DNA from: Candidatus Atribacteria bacterium UBA6251
GTDB lineage: Bacteria > Atribacterota > Phoenicimicrobiia > Phoenicimicrobiales > Phoenicimicrobiaceae
Length of the DNA stretch: 31,016 nucleotides
Direction of reading: 5' to 3'
Assembly: GCA_002441285.1 (NCBI GenBank)
Contig: DJVR01000048.1
Location: forward strand, 1-31,016
A program made the position numbers and the translations under genes. Position 1 is the first letter of the stretch. Each line of letters begins with the position of its first letter. The notes under the pieces were generated by a model, which had not been told where the DNA came from, made no database searches, and saw only the letters and a list, made by a program, of their open reading frames with translations. Shown piece after piece: positions 1 to 8,322 of this stretch.

Positions 1-589
1 CCACTACTAAACCAGGAAGCCTCTTGCCGTCTTAGGTTTTGATTCGGACAATGGCAGTGAATTTATCAACTGTCATCTTATCCGCTATTGTGAAGAACAA
101 CACATTAACTTTACCCGAAGCCGACCCTACCGCAAGAATGATTCCTGCTACATTGAGCAGAAGAACTGGTCTGTGATTAGAAGAACGGTGGGTTATGGAC
201 GCTATGATACTGATAAAGAACTTTGCCTTTTAAATAAGCTATATGGTTATCTGAGATGGTATGTGAATTTCTTCCAGCCGGTGAGGAAATTAGTGCAAAA
301 GGAAAGAATTGGAAGTAAAATTAAAAAGAGGTATGATGTAGCCCAAACTCCTTACCGCAGGGTATTGGCGTCAACTCTTGTTTCAGAGGAAATCAAGATG
401 AAATTAAAAAGAGAATATGATATGCTAAATCCAGCAAAACTTAAAAGGGAGATTACCAGACTGCAGAATCAACTTTTTGGAGTAAAAATTCTCAAAACAG
501 TTTCGAGTACATTTCTACTTGAGGCAGCGTATCAGCTTTCAAGTACATTTTTACGTGAGGCAATAGGTATTGAAACAACTTTCAATTAA
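1..589 (+). mobile_element. Right end of an insertion sequence: C-terminal part of a DDE/integrase-core transposase, 5' part missing
   Basis: In the frame ending at the TAA at 587-589, codons from about position 11 encode an rve-type integrase core. GFDSDNGSEF carries the second catalytic Asp of the DDE triad, TRSRPYRKNDS follows, and IEQKNW carries the final Glu. The C-terminal part (YGYLRWYVNFFQPVRK, then TPYRRVLAS) resembles transposases of the integrase catalytic-domain type found in many anaerobes. The first Asp and the N-terminal DNA-binding region would lie before the window. In the same frame a TAA at 8-10 interrupts the reading, so the copy is either broken or frameshifted near the edge. 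A GTG at 173 could start a 138-residue product, but that would begin inside the catalytic core and is unlikely to be a real start. Family assignment is from recalled motif resemblance; the exact IS family is not determined. Confidence 0.8.
502..562 (+). repeat. Two imperfect 25-bp direct repeats at the IS end, inside the transposase 3' coding end
   Basis: Copies at 502-526 and 538-562 differ at 3 of 25 positions and are offset by 36 bp, so both are read in the same frame and give the repeated peptide SSTFL-EA. Their position at the terminus of the element suggests subterminal transposase-binding sites. The binding role is inference. Confidence 0.7.
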
Positions 590-944
590 ATATTTAATAA
601 AATTATGGTTTTATCTTTCCTTAACAAAAAATTTTATTAGTTTTATAATTTCATCCATTACTGGTTAGTTTTATATTATCTAACGAATAAAAACTATAAA
701 ACCAGCTATTCTTTTCCTCCTCTTCTTTTTTCTTTGCTTGCTAAAATAATCTTCAATATTAATTATGCAGACTCATCTAAGCTGGATTTTATATTAACTT
801 TTCTTACTCACTCGATATAATGTAGTTCTTTCTACTATAAATAAAATTTGAATTTTATTAATAATAATTATCCCCCCTATTCTATTTAGCCACTTAACTA
901 TTATTGGTCAAGAATAAAATTTTTAAAAATTTTTTCTTAAATAC
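590..944. other. Intergenic region after the IS end, no gene seen
   Basis: Very AT-rich. No ORF with recognisable content, tRNA-like fold or tandem array was found. Weak A/T-rich inverted repeats occur around 660-710. The promoter of the following operon begins at 945. Confidence 0.5.
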
Positions 945-973
945 TTGACAAAATTTAAAATAATAGATATAAT
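945..973 (+). promoter_or_regulatory. Consensus sigma-70 promoter of the marR-trx-hsp20 operon
   Basis: TTGACA at 945-950 and TATAAT at 968-973 are separated by exactly 17 bp. Both hexamers match the housekeeping consensus fully. The start codon of the MarR-type gene is 44 bp after the -10 box. Confidence 0.9.
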
Positions 974-1000
974 TGCTATTGACAACAATTGCTAATAGCA
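974..1000. promoter_or_regulatory. 27-bp palindromic operator candidate over the transcription start
   Basis: Perfect 7-bp arms TGCTATT (974-980) and AATAGCA (994-1000) are separated by 13 bp. The sequence AATTGCTA also occurs twice, starting at 971 and 987, 16 bp apart. The palindrome begins right after the -10 box, where a bound dimer would block initiation. This is the usual arrangement for MarR-family autorepression. Binding is inferred. Confidence 0.65.
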
Positions 1001-1016
1001 TAGAGGTAGATTCCAA

Positions 1017-1439
1017 ATGGATAAAAACTTGATTGACTTGATCATTGACCTAAAAAGAAATTGTCTGGCTGACGAGCAACAAATTAGAACAATTTGTAAT
1101 ATTTCTCTGGCTGAGTATAAGGGAATCACCGAGATCGATATAGAAGAACAAATTCCCTGTAATGTTTTAGCTAAAAAAATGGGTTTATCTTCTTCCAGGG
1201 GTAGCAGAGTAATAGATAATTTAGTTAGAAAAGGATATCTGTTAAGAAAGACTCACCCTCGAGACAGAAGATCTTTTATTGTCTCTCTATCCTCGAAAGG
1301 GATAAAAATTAAAAAAAGAATTGAAAAAGAAAGAAGTAATTGTGAATCTAAAATTAAAAAAAGTCTTACCGATCAGGAAATTGAGTCAATCAAGGAAGGT
1401 TTGGAATTGATCACCAAAATATTCAATCAAAAAAAATAA
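1017..1439 (+). CDS. MarR-family winged-helix transcriptional regulator
   Basis: This 140-residue protein has the usual MarR length and layout. An N-terminal helical dimerisation segment (about 1-35) is followed by a winged helix-turn-helix (about 47-90) with recognition helix near SSRGSRVIDNLVRKGYL and a wing carrying the conserved D83-R84-R85 (HPRDRRS), then a long C-terminal helix. It probably represses its own operon by binding the palindrome just upstream. Four cysteines (C16, C27, C48, C109) are present. C48 sits at the start of the HTH and could serve as a redox switch, which would suit the thioredoxin gene downstream, but this is inference. The start is set by an AGAGG ribosome-binding site at 1002-1006. 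The ligand or signal is unknown. Confidence 0.85.
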   Translation: MDKNLIDLIIDLKRNCLADEQQIRTICNISLAEYKGITEIDIEEQIPCNVLAKKMGLSSSRGSRVIDNLVRKGYLLRKTHPRDRRSFIVSLSSKGIKIKKRIEKERSNCESKIKKSLTDQEIESIKEGLELITKIFNQKK

Positions 1440-1470
1440 TTTAGATATATAAATAGGAAGGAGAAAAATA

Positions 1471-1806
1471 ATGACTAGCGAAAAAGTTTTAGAAATAGAG
1501 GTAAATGAAAGTAATTTTCAGAAAGAAGTTCTGGATTCTTCTATCCCAGTACTGGTAGATTTCTGGGCAACCTGGTGTATGCCCTGTCATATGTTGGCTC
1601 CAACAATTAAAAAGTTAGCAGAAGAAAATCAGGGCAAGCTTAAAGTCTGTAAACTAAATACTGATGAAAATCAAGGTCTGGCTGCACAATATGGAATACA
1701 AGGCATACCTACCCTAATCGTTTTTAAGGATGGCAAGGAAATTGGACGGACGGTAGGAGTAATGCCCAAAGAAAAGATCCAAGAAAAACTTAATCCAATC
1801 CTCTAA
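1471..1806 (+). CDS. Thioredoxin with CMPC active site
   Basis: A 111-residue single-domain thioredoxin, the usual size, with no signal peptide, so cytoplasmic. The active site WATWCMPCHM places the redox cysteines at C36 and C39. The second residue of the CxxC pair is Met where classic thioredoxins have CGPC. The buried Asp (D30 in VDFWA) and the cis-Pro loop (GIPT, P80) are present, so it should be a working dithiol-disulfide oxidoreductase. C60 is an additional cysteine. An AAGGAG site lies 7 nt before the ATG. The gene follows the MarR-type gene by 31 nt and is probably co-transcribed with it and with hsp20. The changed dipeptide usually alters redox potential or partner choice; the partner cannot be read from the sequence. 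Confidence 0.93.
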   Translation: MTSEKVLEIEVNESNFQKEVLDSSIPVLVDFWATWCMPCHMLAPTIKKLAEENQGKLKVCKLNTDENQGLAAQYGIQGIPTLIVFKDGKEIGRTVGVMPKEKIQEKLNPIL

Positions 1807-1885
1807 ACCTAAGAGCTAAGAGTTTATGGGTTAAGGGAATGAAACTTAGAAAACAAAAATTGTAAAAATTTAGGAGGTGATAACT

Positions 1886-2341
1886 ATGGCTTTAGTACCA
1901 TGGGAACCAAGAGAAATTAAACGTCTAAGAGACCTTTTCGAGGACTTCTTTGATTTTGAGCTTATGCCAGAAAGTCGCCGCTTAAGCAGAAAAAGATTAA
2001 TGGAGGGTGAAGTTTGGTCACCTTTAGTAGATATCATTGATAAAAAAGACCATATACTGGTCAAGGCTGAGCTTCCTGGCATAGACAAAAAGGATATTAA
2101 GATCTCCATTGGAGAAAATGTTTTAACTATTAAGGGAGAAAAAAAAGAAGAGAAAGAAGTTAAAAAAGAAGATTATTACTGTTGCGAAAGTGCTTATGGA
2201 GCTTATTCCAGAACCATTGATCTTCCTATAGAAGTAGATAAAAATAAATCTAAAGCAACTTTCAAAAACGGTATCTTAGAAATAAGTCTCCCCAAGAAAG
2301 AAGAAACCAAACCCAAGGAGATCGAAATTATTCCAGAATAA
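1886..2341 (+). CDS. Small heat-shock protein, Hsp20/alpha-crystallin family
   Basis: This is an ATP-independent holdase chaperone that binds unfolding proteins. It has a 151-residue chain with a short N-terminal arm (1-42), an alpha-crystallin domain (about 43-135, opening at WSPLVDIIDKKDHILVKAELPG) and the signature FKNGILEISLPK near its end. A C-terminal I-x-I motif (IEI) mediates oligomer assembly in this family. I chose the ATG at 1886 because AGGAGGTGA at 1872-1880 lies 5 nt upstream; an earlier in-frame GTG at 1877 falls inside that ribosome-binding site. Two adjacent cysteines (YYCCES) in the domain are unusual and could be redox-sensitive. The gene is last in the MarR-thioredoxin unit. 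No CIRCE element was seen before it. Confidence 0.94.
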   Translation: MALVPWEPREIKRLRDLFEDFFDFELMPESRRLSRKRLMEGEVWSPLVDIIDKKDHILVKAELPGIDKKDIKISIGENVLTIKGEKKEEKEVKKEDYYCCESAYGAYSRTIDLPIEVDKNKSKATFKNGILEISLPKKEETKPKEIEIIPE

Positions 2342-2391
2342 TTAAGGATAAAGGGAAACTTTCAATTTTATTCCCTTAACTCTTTAAAACA

Positions 2392-2429
2392 AACCGGGGG
2401 CTAATTTATGTCCCCGGTTAATTTTTTTT
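2392..2429 (+). terminator. Rho-independent terminator after hsp20
   Basis: A perfect 8-bp GC-rich stem AACCGGGG/CCCCGGTT (2392-2399, 2412-2419) with a 12-nt loop is followed by eight T residues at 2422-2429. It lies between convergent genes and may act more weakly on the leftward transcript. Confidence 0.93.
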
Positions 2430-2440
2430 CTACTTTATCT

Positions 2441-4093
2441 TTATTTATCCGCTCTTCCCATCAATAACATATTTAGTTCCAAGATATTTTTTTGAATCTC
2501 AATCAATTTATTTTGTAATTTATTTAATTTTTCATCATCTTTTTCTCCGATAGTTTCTTCCTCCAATTTTTGCAATAAATCCCAAAAAGTTTTTTTTAAT
2601 GAACGTACACTTTCCTTCCATTCTCCCTTTTCTTTTATCCCTAATTTTTCTGCCCTGACTGAAGAAGTCAGAACATCTGCACCTACTAAAGTAAAAACTT
2701 CATTCAATTCGGGAATATGGGTCTTAATTTTTAATTCATTTTCTATTTTCTTACAAATTTCCTGGGTTGCTTTTTCTTCTCCGTGGACAATAAATACCTT
2801 ATGGGGTCTATTTTTAAACCCTTTAAGCCACCACATTAATCCTTCCTGGTCTGCATGACCGGAAAAACCTTCCAAAGAATAGATTGCTGCATTTACTTTA
2901 ATCTCTTCTCCAAATATTTTAACCAGTTTTTCTCCCTCTTTTATCCTTCTCCCCAGAGTACCTTCCGCCTGATAACCTACAAACACAATGCTGGATTCTC
3001 TTCTCCATAAATTGTGTTTCAAATGATGTTTTATTCTCCCTGCGGTACACATTCCACTTGCTGAGATAATTACTTTGCTTTCTTTAGAAAGATTTAATTC
3101 TTTAGATTCTTCAGTTGATCGAGTAAAATTTAAATTAGGAAAATCTAAGGGATTATTCCCTTCTCGAATTAGCTGCAAAGTCTCTTCATCAAAACAATCA
3201 GGGTTTTGTAAGAATATTTCTGTGGCAGAAACAGTAAGAGGACTATCTACAAATACTGGAACTTTTAAAAATTCTCTATTTTTAGCCTCGATATACTCCG
3301 TATAATATTTATTTAACTCATAAATAATATCTTGGGCCCTTTCTATGGCAAAAGAGGGAATAATCACATTTCCTCTTCTTTGAAAAGTTTCGTTAATAAT
3401 TGAAATTAGCTTTTTTGTATCATCTTGAGAAGGAGGGTGCAGTCTATCTCCATAAGTTGATTCTATAATTAAAAAATCTGCTTCTTCAATCAAAAAAGGA
3501 TCCCTTAAAATAGGTCGATCTCTCCTGCCTAAATCTCCTGAAAAAACCAGTTTGGTTTCTATATCGCCCTCTTTTATCCACAATTCTACTATTGCTGAAC
3601 CTAAAATATGTCCAGCATCTCTAAATCTTAAGCTTATTCCTGGGATTATTTCTATTTTTTGATTATATAAAATAGGTTTAAAATATTTTAAACTATCTTC
3701 TGCTTCCTTTACAGTATACAGAGGCTCTCTTAACTCTTCCCCCGATCTACTTCTTTTTCGATTGTCCCATTCGTTTTCTAATTCATGAATATGTCCGCTA
3801 TCAGGAAGCATAATGGAACATAAATCAGCAGTAGCTTTGGTACAATATATTTCGCCCTTAAATCCCTCTTTGATTAATTTAGGAATTCTGCCACTATGAT
3901 CAATATGAGCATGGGACAAAATCACAAATTCAATATCTCCTGGAGCAAAGGCAAAAGGTTCATAATTCAATCGATTAATCTCTTTACTCCCTTGAAACAT
4001 TCCACAATCGATTAAAAATTTTGCTGTTTCAGTTTCTAAAAAAAAGCAGGAGCCAGTAACCATTCTGGTAGCACCTAAAAACGAAATCTTCAT
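2441..4093 (-). CDS. MBL-fold beta-CASP ribonuclease (CPSF/Ysh1-like, COG1236 type)
   Basis: This 550-residue metallo-beta-lactamase-fold protein has the zinc motif HAHIDH (residues 61-66), a further Asp in SGDLGRRDRP, a beta-CASP insert, and a C-terminal RMBL part with SGMCTAGRIKHHL, GFSGHAD and IVHGEEKA, whose histidines complete the dinuclear site. Relatives process or degrade RNA. Bacterial members of this branch are distinct from RNase J and their substrates are largely unknown. The chain ends in a charged, probably coiled-coil tail of about 75 residues. A TTG eight codons earlier overlaps the threonine synthase stop, but the ATG at 4093 has an AGGA site 9 nt upstream and begins directly at the fold (MKISFLGA), so I prefer it. 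Last gene of the leftward chain. Confidence 0.88.
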   Translation of the reverse strand: MKISFLGATRMVTGSCFFLETETAKFLIDCGMFQGSKEINRLNYEPFAFAPGDIEFVILSHAHIDHSGRIPKLIKEGFKGEIYCTKATADLCSIMLPDSGHIHELENEWDNRKRSRSGEELREPLYTVKEAEDSLKYFKPILYNQKIEIIPGISLRFRDAGHILGSAIVELWIKEGDIETKLVFSGDLGRRDRPILRDPFLIEEADFLIIESTYGDRLHPPSQDDTKKLISIINETFQRRGNVIIPSFAIERAQDIIYELNKYYTEYIEAKNREFLKVPVFVDSPLTVSATEIFLQNPDCFDEETLQLIREGNNPLDFPNLNFTRSTEESKELNLSKESKVIISASGMCTAGRIKHHLKHNLWRRESSIVFVGYQAEGTLGRRIKEGEKLVKIFGEEIKVNAAIYSLEGFSGHADQEGLMWWLKGFKNRPHKVFIVHGEEKATQEICKKIENELKIKTHIPELNEVFTLVGADVLTSSVRAEKLGIKEKGEWKESVRSLKKTFWDLLQKLEEETIGEKDDEKLNKLQNKLIEIQKNILELNMLLMGRADK

Positions 4094-4113
4094 CTCTTTC
4101 TTTCCTTTCTCTT

Positions 4114-5628
4114 TCAAAAATGACTAAATCCATTTAGAATCTCATTGATTGTTTTCTTGATTTCTCCGCAAGAACATATTTTATGGTGTTGAATGGGTTT
4201 TTTCTCCAGTTCCCTAATCGCTAAGGGTATAGAAATTTCGGCTAAATCAGACATTTTTTTTATCAATTCAAAATCTGTATATTTTTTATTTCTTTCATCT
4301 ATCGACTCCATTACGCTCTTGGGAAATTTAAAGGGGCTGGCAGTTGCTACAATTATTGTTTTAGTAATGTCTCCTGTCTTCTGATGATATTTTTTATACA
4401 CTACCCAAGCCACTGCAGTATGAGGATCAATTAAATATTTCCATTCTGAAAATACTTCTTTTATTCCCTCTCTACAATCCTGTTGGTTGGCAAACTCTCC
4501 ATAAAAAATATCTAATTTATCTTTTATAAAGTGATTTACCGCATAAAATCCTCTACTTTTTAATAATTCCATTAATTCTTTTACTTGATTAAAATTCTTC
4601 CCAGCTGCATGCCACAATAACCTTTCCAGATTGCTTGAAATTAAAATATCCATAGAAGGAGAAATGGTGGGGATTAATTCTCTTCGTCTATCATAGGTTC
4701 CACCTTGAAAAAAATCAGCCAATACTCTATTTTCATTAGAAGCACAAATTAATTTATTTATCGGTAGTCCCATTTCTCGAGCATAATAGGCAGCTAAAAT
4801 ATTGCCAAAGTTTCCAGTGGGGACAACTATGTTTATCTTCTCCCCATTTTCAATCTCGCCGTCTTGTAACATTTTGCCATAAGCATAAAAATAATATACT
4901 ATTTGAGGTATCAATCTACCAATATTTATAGAATTTGCAGAAGAAAAAAGGAATTTTTTTTCTTCTATTCTTTTATTAAATACTCTATCTTCAAATATTT
5001 CTTTTATGCCTCTCTGAGCATCATCAAAATTTCCTTCTAAACCCACCACAAAGACGTTATCGCCCTCCTGGGTAAGCATCTGTCTTTCCTGAATGGTGCT
5101 AACTCCTTTTAGTGGATATAAAACTATTATTCTGGTATCTCTTACCCCGGAAAAAGCCTGTAAAGCTGCTTTCCCGGTATCGCCAGAAGTAGCAGTTAAA
5201 ATAACTATTTCTTTATTAATCCTCAATTTTTGAATTGCTCTGGTTAAAAGAAAAGGGAGAATAGATAAAGCTAAATCTTTAAAGGATAAGGTTGGTCCAT
5301 GAAATAATTCTAGAAAATATACTCCTTCTTTTTTGATAAGTGGAGTAATTGCCTCAGCATCAAATTTCTGATTATAAGCATGATTAATACAATCAACTAG
5401 TTCTTCTTTTTCAAAATCCGTAAAAAATTTTTTTATAATCAGGTAAGCTATGGTTTTATAATCATATTTACTCTCTAAAAGTTGAAAAAAATCACTATTT
5501 ATTCGGGGAATAACTTCTGGTACAAAAAGACCTCCATCTTCAGCAATTCCCTTAATGATAGCCTGAGCCGATAAAGCTTTTGGTTCATTTTTCCGTGTAC
5601 TTAAGTAATACAAATTCTCTTTTTCCAT
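4114..5628 (-). CDS. thrC: Threonine synthase
   Basis: A PLP enzyme converting O-phospho-L-homoserine to L-threonine. The roughly 504-residue length and N-terminal extension with YLSTR and EDGGLFVPE mark the long (class II, E. coli/fungal-like) form. The PLP lysine is K117 in HGPTLSFKD; the phosphate-binding segments are TATSGDTGKAA and VPTGNFGN, and SANSINIGR is also conserved. The ATG at 5628 is chosen because AAGGAG lies 5 nt upstream; an in-frame GTG two codons earlier overlaps that site. It sits 42 nt after the HD-domain gene and 20 nt before the beta-CASP gene. No other threonine biosynthesis gene is nearby, so the neighbours do not explain its location. Confidence 0.95.
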   Translation of the reverse strand: MEKENLYYLSTRKNEPKALSAQAIIKGIAEDGGLFVPEVIPRINSDFFQLLESKYDYKTIAYLIIKKFFTDFEKEELVDCINHAYNQKFDAEAITPLIKKEGVYFLELFHGPTLSFKDLALSILPFLLTRAIQKLRINKEIVILTATSGDTGKAALQAFSGVRDTRIIVLYPLKGVSTIQERQMLTQEGDNVFVVGLEGNFDDAQRGIKEIFEDRVFNKRIEEKKFLFSSANSINIGRLIPQIVYYFYAYGKMLQDGEIENGEKINIVVPTGNFGNILAAYYAREMGLPINKLICASNENRVLADFFQGGTYDRRRELIPTISPSMDILISSNLERLLWHAAGKNFNQVKELMELLKSRGFYAVNHFIKDKLDIFYGEFANQQDCREGIKEVFSEWKYLIDPHTAVAWVVYKKYHQKTGDITKTIIVATASPFKFPKSVMESIDERNKKYTDFELIKKMSDLAEISIPLAIRELEKKPIQHHKICSCGEIKKTINEILNGFSHF

Positions 5629-5670
5629 ATACACTCCTTACCCACAGTTATATCCCAAGCATTTTACTTC

Positions 5671-6474
5671 TTATAAATAACGACGTAATTCTTCATTTAT
5701 TACCTGACCATAAAGCTCAAGGTATGGTTTAACAGGATTGTCAGAAATCTTAGGGAATAATACTTCTTCTATTTGAAAAAAGCCTACTGTTTCATTCATT
5801 TCCACAATTATTCTAATTGGCTTCTCTTCTCCTTTGGTAATTACTACCTTTTGAATAGAATTGGCGGAATATTTGTGAATATCTCCAACTTGCGGAGCAT
5901 GAGATAAAAGAAATACTACTCTGGCTCTTCCTTTTTCCATATCACAGCCATCTCCTATAGATACCAAACCTGCCTCTATAGAATGAATATCCTTACTCCC
6001 CATATGACCGGCAATCGCCTCTATAATCAAGGCGTGAATTATAGTCCTTTTCTCTACATTCTCCGGGTAAATCTTAGCCAAGATTCTTTCTATGATAGGA
6101 TTAGCAAAAACTACCCCTAATATTTCATGGTTTTCTCTACCCACAGACATACCGATATCGTGTAGTAAAGAAGCCATCAATACTGCTATCTTACTATCTT
6201 CCGCAGTGCCTATATTTTCCTCTTCTAAACTAAATTTTATTCCGGCCTGTTGTAATATTTCAAACATAATAAGGGCATTCCTAGCAGTTTTTCGCATATG
6301 TACGGGACCGTGGTCGTTATATCCCAACCTCTTGATCGAAACTGTATTGGCATAATCCTGCATAGTTTGAATTTCGTCATCATCAAAGATCAAAGAAGCA
6401 GTAAGGGCGGGCTTACCCTCCAATTTTTTTAAAATCTCTTTTTCTATTTCTATCTCTTTTACTGATTTTCTCAT
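5671..6474 (-). CDS. HD-domain phosphohydrolase-like protein
   Basis: HD-superfamily metal-dependent protein of 267 residues. Visible metal-ligand candidates are H59 (GYNDHGPVH), the H105-D106 pair (SLLHDIGM), H147 and H157 (IIHALIIEAIAGHMG) and D175/D178 (IGDGCDME). It resembles predicted HD hydrolases of archaea and anaerobes that share the YANTVSIKRLGYNDHGPVH stretch. HD proteins commonly cleave phosphoesters or nucleotides; no second domain indicates a substrate. Start choice: ATG at 6474 follows AGAGGGG by 3-4 nt. A TTG at 6543 would add 23 residues and overlap the DUF401 stop as TTGA, implying translational coupling. Both are possible. Confidence 0.8.
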   Translation of the reverse strand: MRKSVKEIEIEKEILKKLEGKPALTASLIFDDDEIQTMQDYANTVSIKRLGYNDHGPVHMRKTARNALIMFEILQQAGIKFSLEEENIGTAEDSKIAVLMASLLHDIGMSVGRENHEILGVVFANPIIERILAKIYPENVEKRTIIHALIIEAIAGHMGSKDIHSIEAGLVSIGDGCDMEKGRARVVFLLSHAPQVGDIHKYSANSIQKVVITKGEEKPIRIIVEMNETVGFFQIEEVLFPKISDNPVKPYLELYGQVINEELRRYL

Positions 6475-6539
6475 TTTCCCCTCTCTTTCTCTTGCACTAA
6501 ATTCAGTTTTTTTAATTATTCTTTCAATAATTTTAGTCC

Positions 6540-7760
6540 TCAATTATAGATCATCACCAGAACAAAAGCGGTTAAAGTAATGATCCCTAAAGGAAATAAT
6601 AACATTTTATATATCTGTCCTAAATCTGCTTTAAAATAATCCTTGCTAACAATCAAGCATAGATGCATAGGAGAAAGCATCATACCGATAAATTGTCCAG
6701 TAAAAAAGAGCATAGCATAATAAAGATTTAATTCTCCATTTATTATCATTGTAGGTAAAAGTAAAGGAAGCGCTATCCCAAAAGTAGCCGAGCTAATTCC
6801 TGTCATTAATGCCATTATTAAGGGTATACCAAAGATAATTAAAAATCTTGAAATAGATAATTTAGTTAGCATCTCAGGAATTATTTCGATTGCCCGAGAA
6901 GCGATTAACATTTTTTGAAAAAACATTACTCCCACAATCAAGATCAAAATACCGGGATCAAAGCTATTTTTAATAATTTCTTTTATAGAGAAAAAATTCA
7001 GCTTATTTTTATTTACCAATAAAAGTATGATAATTACTATAGATAAGGAAGCCAATATATCGATTTTAACTACAATTACCAGAAATATAATGAAGATTAT
7101 AGGCCATATACACATCCACAAATTCTTTAAATGAAATAAAGGATTTTTTTCATTATTAACTTCGACTTTCGGCTTAAATGTCTTATATTCCCAGATTAAA
7201 CCAGCTACTACTGCAGCAATAAACAGGGGAAACTGAATGCGAATAATATTTCCAATGCTTACTTTTAACAAGGTTACGAACAATAACAGGGAAGGAATCA
7301 TTGGCCAGATCGGTTCCCAGATATGTCGAAACCAATAATTGATAAAAGTATTCTCTTCTGGATTTAATCCCGCTTCTTCCCCTATTTTTTTAACCATAGG
7401 GGCAGAAAACATCGCCCCAGCAGGCATAGGAATTAGCCCCAACAAAGCCGGTATAAAAGCTAAAATAATACGATAATCCTTAAACAAGCCCCTTAAAGAA
7501 TTTATCAAATTAGATAAACCCTCTACCTTGGTTAAAATTCCACTAAAGATATAGACTAAGATTATTATTCCTATTAACCGTAAGGCAATTTCGTCTGTCA
7601 TAGTTAACAAAAAGGTTTTAAATATTTGGAAGACATTTACCTTATAAACTATTCCCAGTAACAAAGAAGCACTAAATATAGCATATTCTAACTTCCATTT
7701 TTTTATGATAAAAATAATGATTAAGATAATTACTGCAACTAATTTAATAATATCTGCCAC
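6540..7760 (-). CDS. DUF401-family integral membrane protein, putative permease
   Basis: A 406-residue, very hydrophobic protein with about ten predicted membrane segments and a duplicated layout. The PMPAGAMFSAP stretch after the third segment and SSATFGIALPLLLP in the second half resemble the ion-transporter (GntP/ArsB-like) architecture to which DUF401 belongs. Substrate unknown. The start is GTG at 7760 with GGAG 8 nt upstream. It lies 21 nt after the Asp23 gene and abuts or overlaps the HD gene, so it is probably part of the par-amaP-asp23 transcript. The second half begins near residue 205, after a basic cytoplasmic loop. Confidence 0.82.
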   Translation of the reverse strand: MADIIKLVAVIILIIIFIIKKWKLEYAIFSASLLLGIVYKVNVFQIFKTFLLTMTDEIALRLIGIIILVYIFSGILTKVEGLSNLINSLRGLFKDYRIILAFIPALLGLIPMPAGAMFSAPMVKKIGEEAGLNPEENTFINYWFRHIWEPIWPMIPSLLLFVTLLKVSIGNIIRIQFPLFIAAVVAGLIWEYKTFKPKVEVNNEKNPLFHLKNLWMCIWPIIFIIFLVIVVKIDILASLSIVIIILLLVNKNKLNFFSIKEIIKNSFDPGILILIVGVMFFQKMLIASRAIEIIPEMLTKLSISRFLIIFGIPLIMALMTGISSATFGIALPLLLPTMIINGELNLYYAMLFFTGQFIGMMLSPMHLCLIVSKDYFKADLGQIYKMLLFPLGIITLTAFVLVMIYN

Positions 7761-7781
7761 TTCTATTACTCCAAAAATATA

Positions 7782-8255
7782 TTATTCCTTTTTATCTTTC
7801 TTAGCTATTTCATTTTCTTTTTTATCTTTTTTTTCAGTTTTTTCTATTTTTTGTTCTTTCTCCTTATCTTGTTTCTCTATTTTTTCTTCTTTAAACATTA
7901 CTCCTTGAATATTAATATTTACCTTGACCGTTTTCAAGCCAGTCATAGTCTTTACTGACTGAACGGTCTTCTCCTGAACTTCCTGAGCAACTTTGTACAC
8001 TCCGAGCTCATATCTAGTAACAATGGGAATAGTAATATTGGCTTCATCAGGTTTCATCCACACCTCTATTCCTTTAGTTAGTTCTTTACGATGTAACACC
8101 TCGGTGGAACCAGCCTTATGACCACTGCTAATCCCTACTACTCCTTTTACTTTAATAGCTTCCAGGGCAGCGATGATGGCTACTACTTCCTTAGATACCG
8201 TAATATTGCCCAAGTTCATAGTATCATCTTCTTGAAACTTGTTCTTACTAAGCAT
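7782..8255 (-). CDS. Asp23/Gls24 family envelope stress protein
   Basis: The 157-residue protein has an Asp23/Gls24 domain at about 14-120 (LGNITVSKEVVAIIAALEAI, then VTRYELGVYKVAQEVQEKT and the closing VNINIQGV), followed by a 37-residue tail made almost entirely of Lys, Glu, Asp and Gln. In Gram-positive bacteria these soluble proteins coat the inner membrane face through the anchor AmaP and respond to envelope stress. The amaP gene lies just upstream here, supporting the same partnership. Start: ATG at 8255 with AAGGAGG 5 nt upstream; the in-frame TTG six codons earlier precedes that site. The low-complexity tail is unusual and might contact nucleic acid or membrane, which is inference. 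Confidence 0.9.
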   Translation of the reverse strand: MLSKNKFQEDDTMNLGNITVSKEVVAIIAALEAIKVKGVVGISSGHKAGSTEVLHRKELTKGIEVWMKPDEANITIPIVTRYELGVYKVAQEVQEKTVQSVKTMTGLKTVKVNINIQGVMFKEEKIEKQDKEKEQKIEKTEKKDKKENEIAKKDKKE

Positions 8256-8322
8256 TTTTACCTCCTTAATCAACTATATTTTCTTTTGTGTAAATATAAA
8301 ACTATAGTAAAGATTTTTATGA

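Noticed and set aside
590..944. Possible CRISPR array, tRNA or riboswitch in the long intergenic regions
   Set aside because: I scanned this and the other gene-free regions for evenly spaced repeats, T-loop-like motifs and known leader structures and saw none.
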